Assembly (NCBI RefSeq): GCF_947497005.1
Contig: NZ_CANMFF010000013.1
Location: 62,001-126,000, forward strand
DNA length: 64,000 bases
Source of the DNA: an uncultured Ruegeria sp.
GTDB taxonomy: Bacteria; Pseudomonadota; Alphaproteobacteria; Rhodobacterales; Rhodobacteraceae
Direction: 5' to 3'
Shown: positions 62,470-64,000 of the stretch, one piece after another
Numbering within the stretch: the stretch's first letter is position 1
How the letters are laid out: each line of letters begins with the position of its first letter
Notes under the pieces: generated by a model
What the model saw: the letters and a program-made list of their open reading frames with translations, nothing else
What the model was told of the DNA's origin: nothing
The model's database searches: none
Program-made: the position numbers and the translations under genes

Positions 62470-63390
62470 ATGCGCCTTCCACCGCTAAACGCGCTTAAAG
62501 CCTTTGAAGCCACGGTGCGGCAAGGTGGGTTCACACAAGCCGCTTCAGAGCTCGGCGTATCACCTGCGGCAGTCAGTATGCAGGTCAAGAACGCCGAGGA
62601 ATACCTTGGCAAGAAACTGTTTCGTAGATTGAACAACCGCCTTCTAATGACGGATGCCGGTCGGATGTATTACCCTGTGATCTCGGAGGCTCTGACCGCT
62701 ATTTCCAGTGCAACAGAAAATCTGATGGAGATCGAAGCCCGATCCCGCATAACTGTCAGTACAATTCAATCTCTGGCCGAAAACCGGGTTGCGCCCGCCA
62801 TGGCGCGGCTTCGGGCCCGTTTCCCGGACACAGGAATTGACCTGCGCATCGAGGCCGATCCGGTCAATCTACGGGACACCCGCACCGATCTGCGCATTAC
62901 CAGCGAAAACCATCTTTACCCACAGCATGAGCACATTCCTTTGTTTAAGGACACAGCCTATCCCTTTTGCATGAAGGACTTTTTTGAAAGACACATTTCG
63001 GGCTCGGGGATGGAAAACGTCTCGGACCATCTGCTGATCCATACTGACTGGGGTGAGCAATATGCCTCGCACCCGACCTGGGCCAACTGGTTTCGCAATG
63101 CTCAAATTGTGCGACGGCCCAGCGTTCGGAAAGGGTTGCGGGTGGGTGGAGCTGTAATTGCCTGTGCGTTGGCGGAACAGGGTGTGGGGGTTGCACTGGT
63201 TCCAAGAACGCTCATCGACGCCCGGATCACCGATGTGCGTCGTTTCCACATTGGTGATCCGGGGCTGCCCTTGCCGTATTCCTATTACGCTGTATTGGCC
63301 GAACCCGACGCGAAACGACGCTCGATCCTTCGTGCGTTCATTGATGAATTGGTGGCTAGTTCCTTGACGGATAACGTCGACATTTCATAG
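62470..63390 (+). CDS. LysR-family transcriptional regulator (GcvA-like)
   Basis: A 306-residue LysR regulator. It opens with MRLPPLNALKAFEATVRQGGFTQAASELGVSPAAVSMQVKNAEEYLGKKLFRR, typical of the GcvA subgroup. The effector domain has RITVSTIQSLAENRVAPAMARLRARFP and GGAVIACALAEQGVGVALVPRTL. ATG 62470 is preferred over GTG 62467, since GAGGG lies nine bases before it. It is divergent from the ornithine-cyclodeaminase/lyase operon and has a strong palindrome in front of it, so it is the likely regulator of that operon. Confidence 0.9.
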   Translation: MRLPPLNALKAFEATVRQGGFTQAASELGVSPAAVSMQVKNAEEYLGKKLFRRLNNRLLMTDAGRMYYPVISEALTAISSATENLMEIEARSRITVSTIQSLAENRVAPAMARLRARFPDTGIDLRIEADPVNLRDTRTDLRITSENHLYPQHEHIPLFKDTAYPFCMKDFFERHISGSGMENVSDHLLIHTDWGEQYASHPTWANWFRNAQIVRRPSVRKGLRVGGAVIACALAEQGVGVALVPRTLIDARITDVRRFHIGDPGLPLPYSYYAVLAEPDAKRRSILRAFIDELVASSLTDNVDIS

Positions 63391-63407
63391 CACCAGCGCC
63401 AAAACCC

Positions 63408-64000
63408 TCATGAAATATCCGCGTTTGCCTTGGTTTCTTCTTCCTGAACCCAGGTCTCGGCCTGCAGAACCCCGGGTTGCCCGGTGCCGATAATCCCCAC
63501 AACCTGCACATCGCCGGTGTCAGTGGGCGCGGCAACCTGAACGCGTCGGATCAACGCTAACAGGGCGACCGCAAGGCCAATACCCGCCAGAAGAAACTGA
63601 AGACCCCGTCCGCCAAACAAAGAGATGGAATTCGGTCCCATCATCGTACCCACAAGCAAACCAACATTCAGCAACAATACCATTGTGCCACTGGCCGGAA
63701 CGATCTGAGACAGCTTGAGCTGGTCATTGGCGTGCGCTGTCAAAATAGAATAGCCGGGATACAGTCCAATTGCGATCAGGCCAAAGCCATAGACGATATG
63801 TGACGGCGATGTATCGACGGCCATCCAAAGGCTGGAAAGAGTCGTAATAATGCCCAACCCAATGATGACATAGCGCCGGTCTGTGTGATCAGAAAGCCAG
63901 CCGATCGGGTATTGAACCACTGCACCGGCGATCAGCGCGACAACAAGCGCCCCGGACGCCTGTGCCGCAGTAAAGCCTTGTTGCAGGGCATAAAGCGGTA
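63408..64000 (-). CDS. MFS transporter (C-terminal part), partial
   Basis: The reading frame is open to the right edge, so the N-terminal part lies outside the window. The visible 197 residues hold the second half of a major facilitator: PLYALQQGFTAAQASGALVVALIAGAVVQYPIGWLSDHTDRRYVI, whose GWLSDHTDRR is the loop motif G-x-x-x-D-R, then about six membrane helices and a 40-residue acidic cytoplasmic tail. It resembles the YcaD group. Its stop is 18 bases from the end of the LysR gene, so the two converge. The substrate cannot be inferred. Confidence 0.85.
   Translation of the reverse strand, partial: PLYALQQGFTAAQASGALVVALIAGAVVQYPIGWLSDHTDRRYVIIGLGIITTLSSLWMAVDTSPSHIVYGFGLIAIGLYPGYSILTAHANDQLKLSQIVPASGTMVLLLNVGLLVGTMMGPNSISLFGGRGLQFLLAGIGLAVALLALIRRVQVAAPTDTGDVQVVGIIGTGQPGVLQAETWVQEEETKANADIS

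Overview
The window looks like the chromosome of a marine alphaproteobacterium of the Roseobacter group (Rhodobacterales). This is inferred from the gene families: several 800-residue dimethylglycine-dehydrogenase-like flavoproteins, a non-pyrrolysine MttB protein, sugar and peptide ABC importers, and a DUF3604/PPIase/HupE trio. Codon use is GC-rich and operons are tightly packed, many joined by 4-base ATGA overlaps. I saw no rRNA, tRNA, CRISPR array, intact insertion sequence or prophage.

Layout. (1) 1-757: end of a MocR/aminotransferase-type gene. (2) 1357-12819: a minus-strand operon with a Dpp/Opp-type importer, a CocE-type hydrolase, an amidohydrolase and an M81 (MlrC-like) metallopeptidase, with a divergent XRE-type regulator; it probably imports and dismantles a peptide- or amide-like compound. 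(3) 13732-17632: DUF3604 protein, PpiC-like isomerase and HupE/UreJ-like membrane protein. (4) 17860-20841: TonB, two ExbD, ExbB and a small exported protein. (5) 21273-24578: FecR-domain protein and CHASE2 class III cyclase. (6) 24687-34675: two divergent operons for amino sugars, with an ABC importer, MurQ, a BadF-type kinase, a GntR regulator, NagB-II and NagA. Together they form a PTS-free route from MurNAc/GlcNAc to fructose-6-phosphate. (7) 34676-36068: decayed DNA with a broken short-chain dehydrogenase gene.

(8) 36069-53766 is the most unusual part. It holds two class V PLP enzymes, three DMGDH/GcvT-type flavoproteins, a class III aminotransferase, an aldehyde dehydrogenase, a SelA-like PLP enzyme, a DUF4392 (D-glutamate-cyclase-like) protein, an MttB-family methyltransferase and a MetR-like LysR regulator. 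Matching TGAA-N5-TTCA sites lie upstream of the class III aminotransferase and of mttB, 13 kb apart, which suggests one regulon. I infer a pathway for a methylated (betaine-like) amino compound, substrate unknown.

(9) 53919-59825: ubiX, ubiD, ubiT, ubiU, ubiV and nnrS, a set for oxygen-independent ubiquinone synthesis and nitric-oxide-related physiology, with a perfect FNR-type palindrome between ubiD and ubiT. (10) 59865-64000: a histidine-ammonia-lyase-family protein lacking the Ala-Ser-Gly triad that forms the MIO cofactor, an ornithine-cyclodeaminase-family protein, a divergent LysR regulator with a 23-base palindrome, and the end of an MFS transporter.

All functions are read from sequence motifs and recalled family knowledge; no database search was run.
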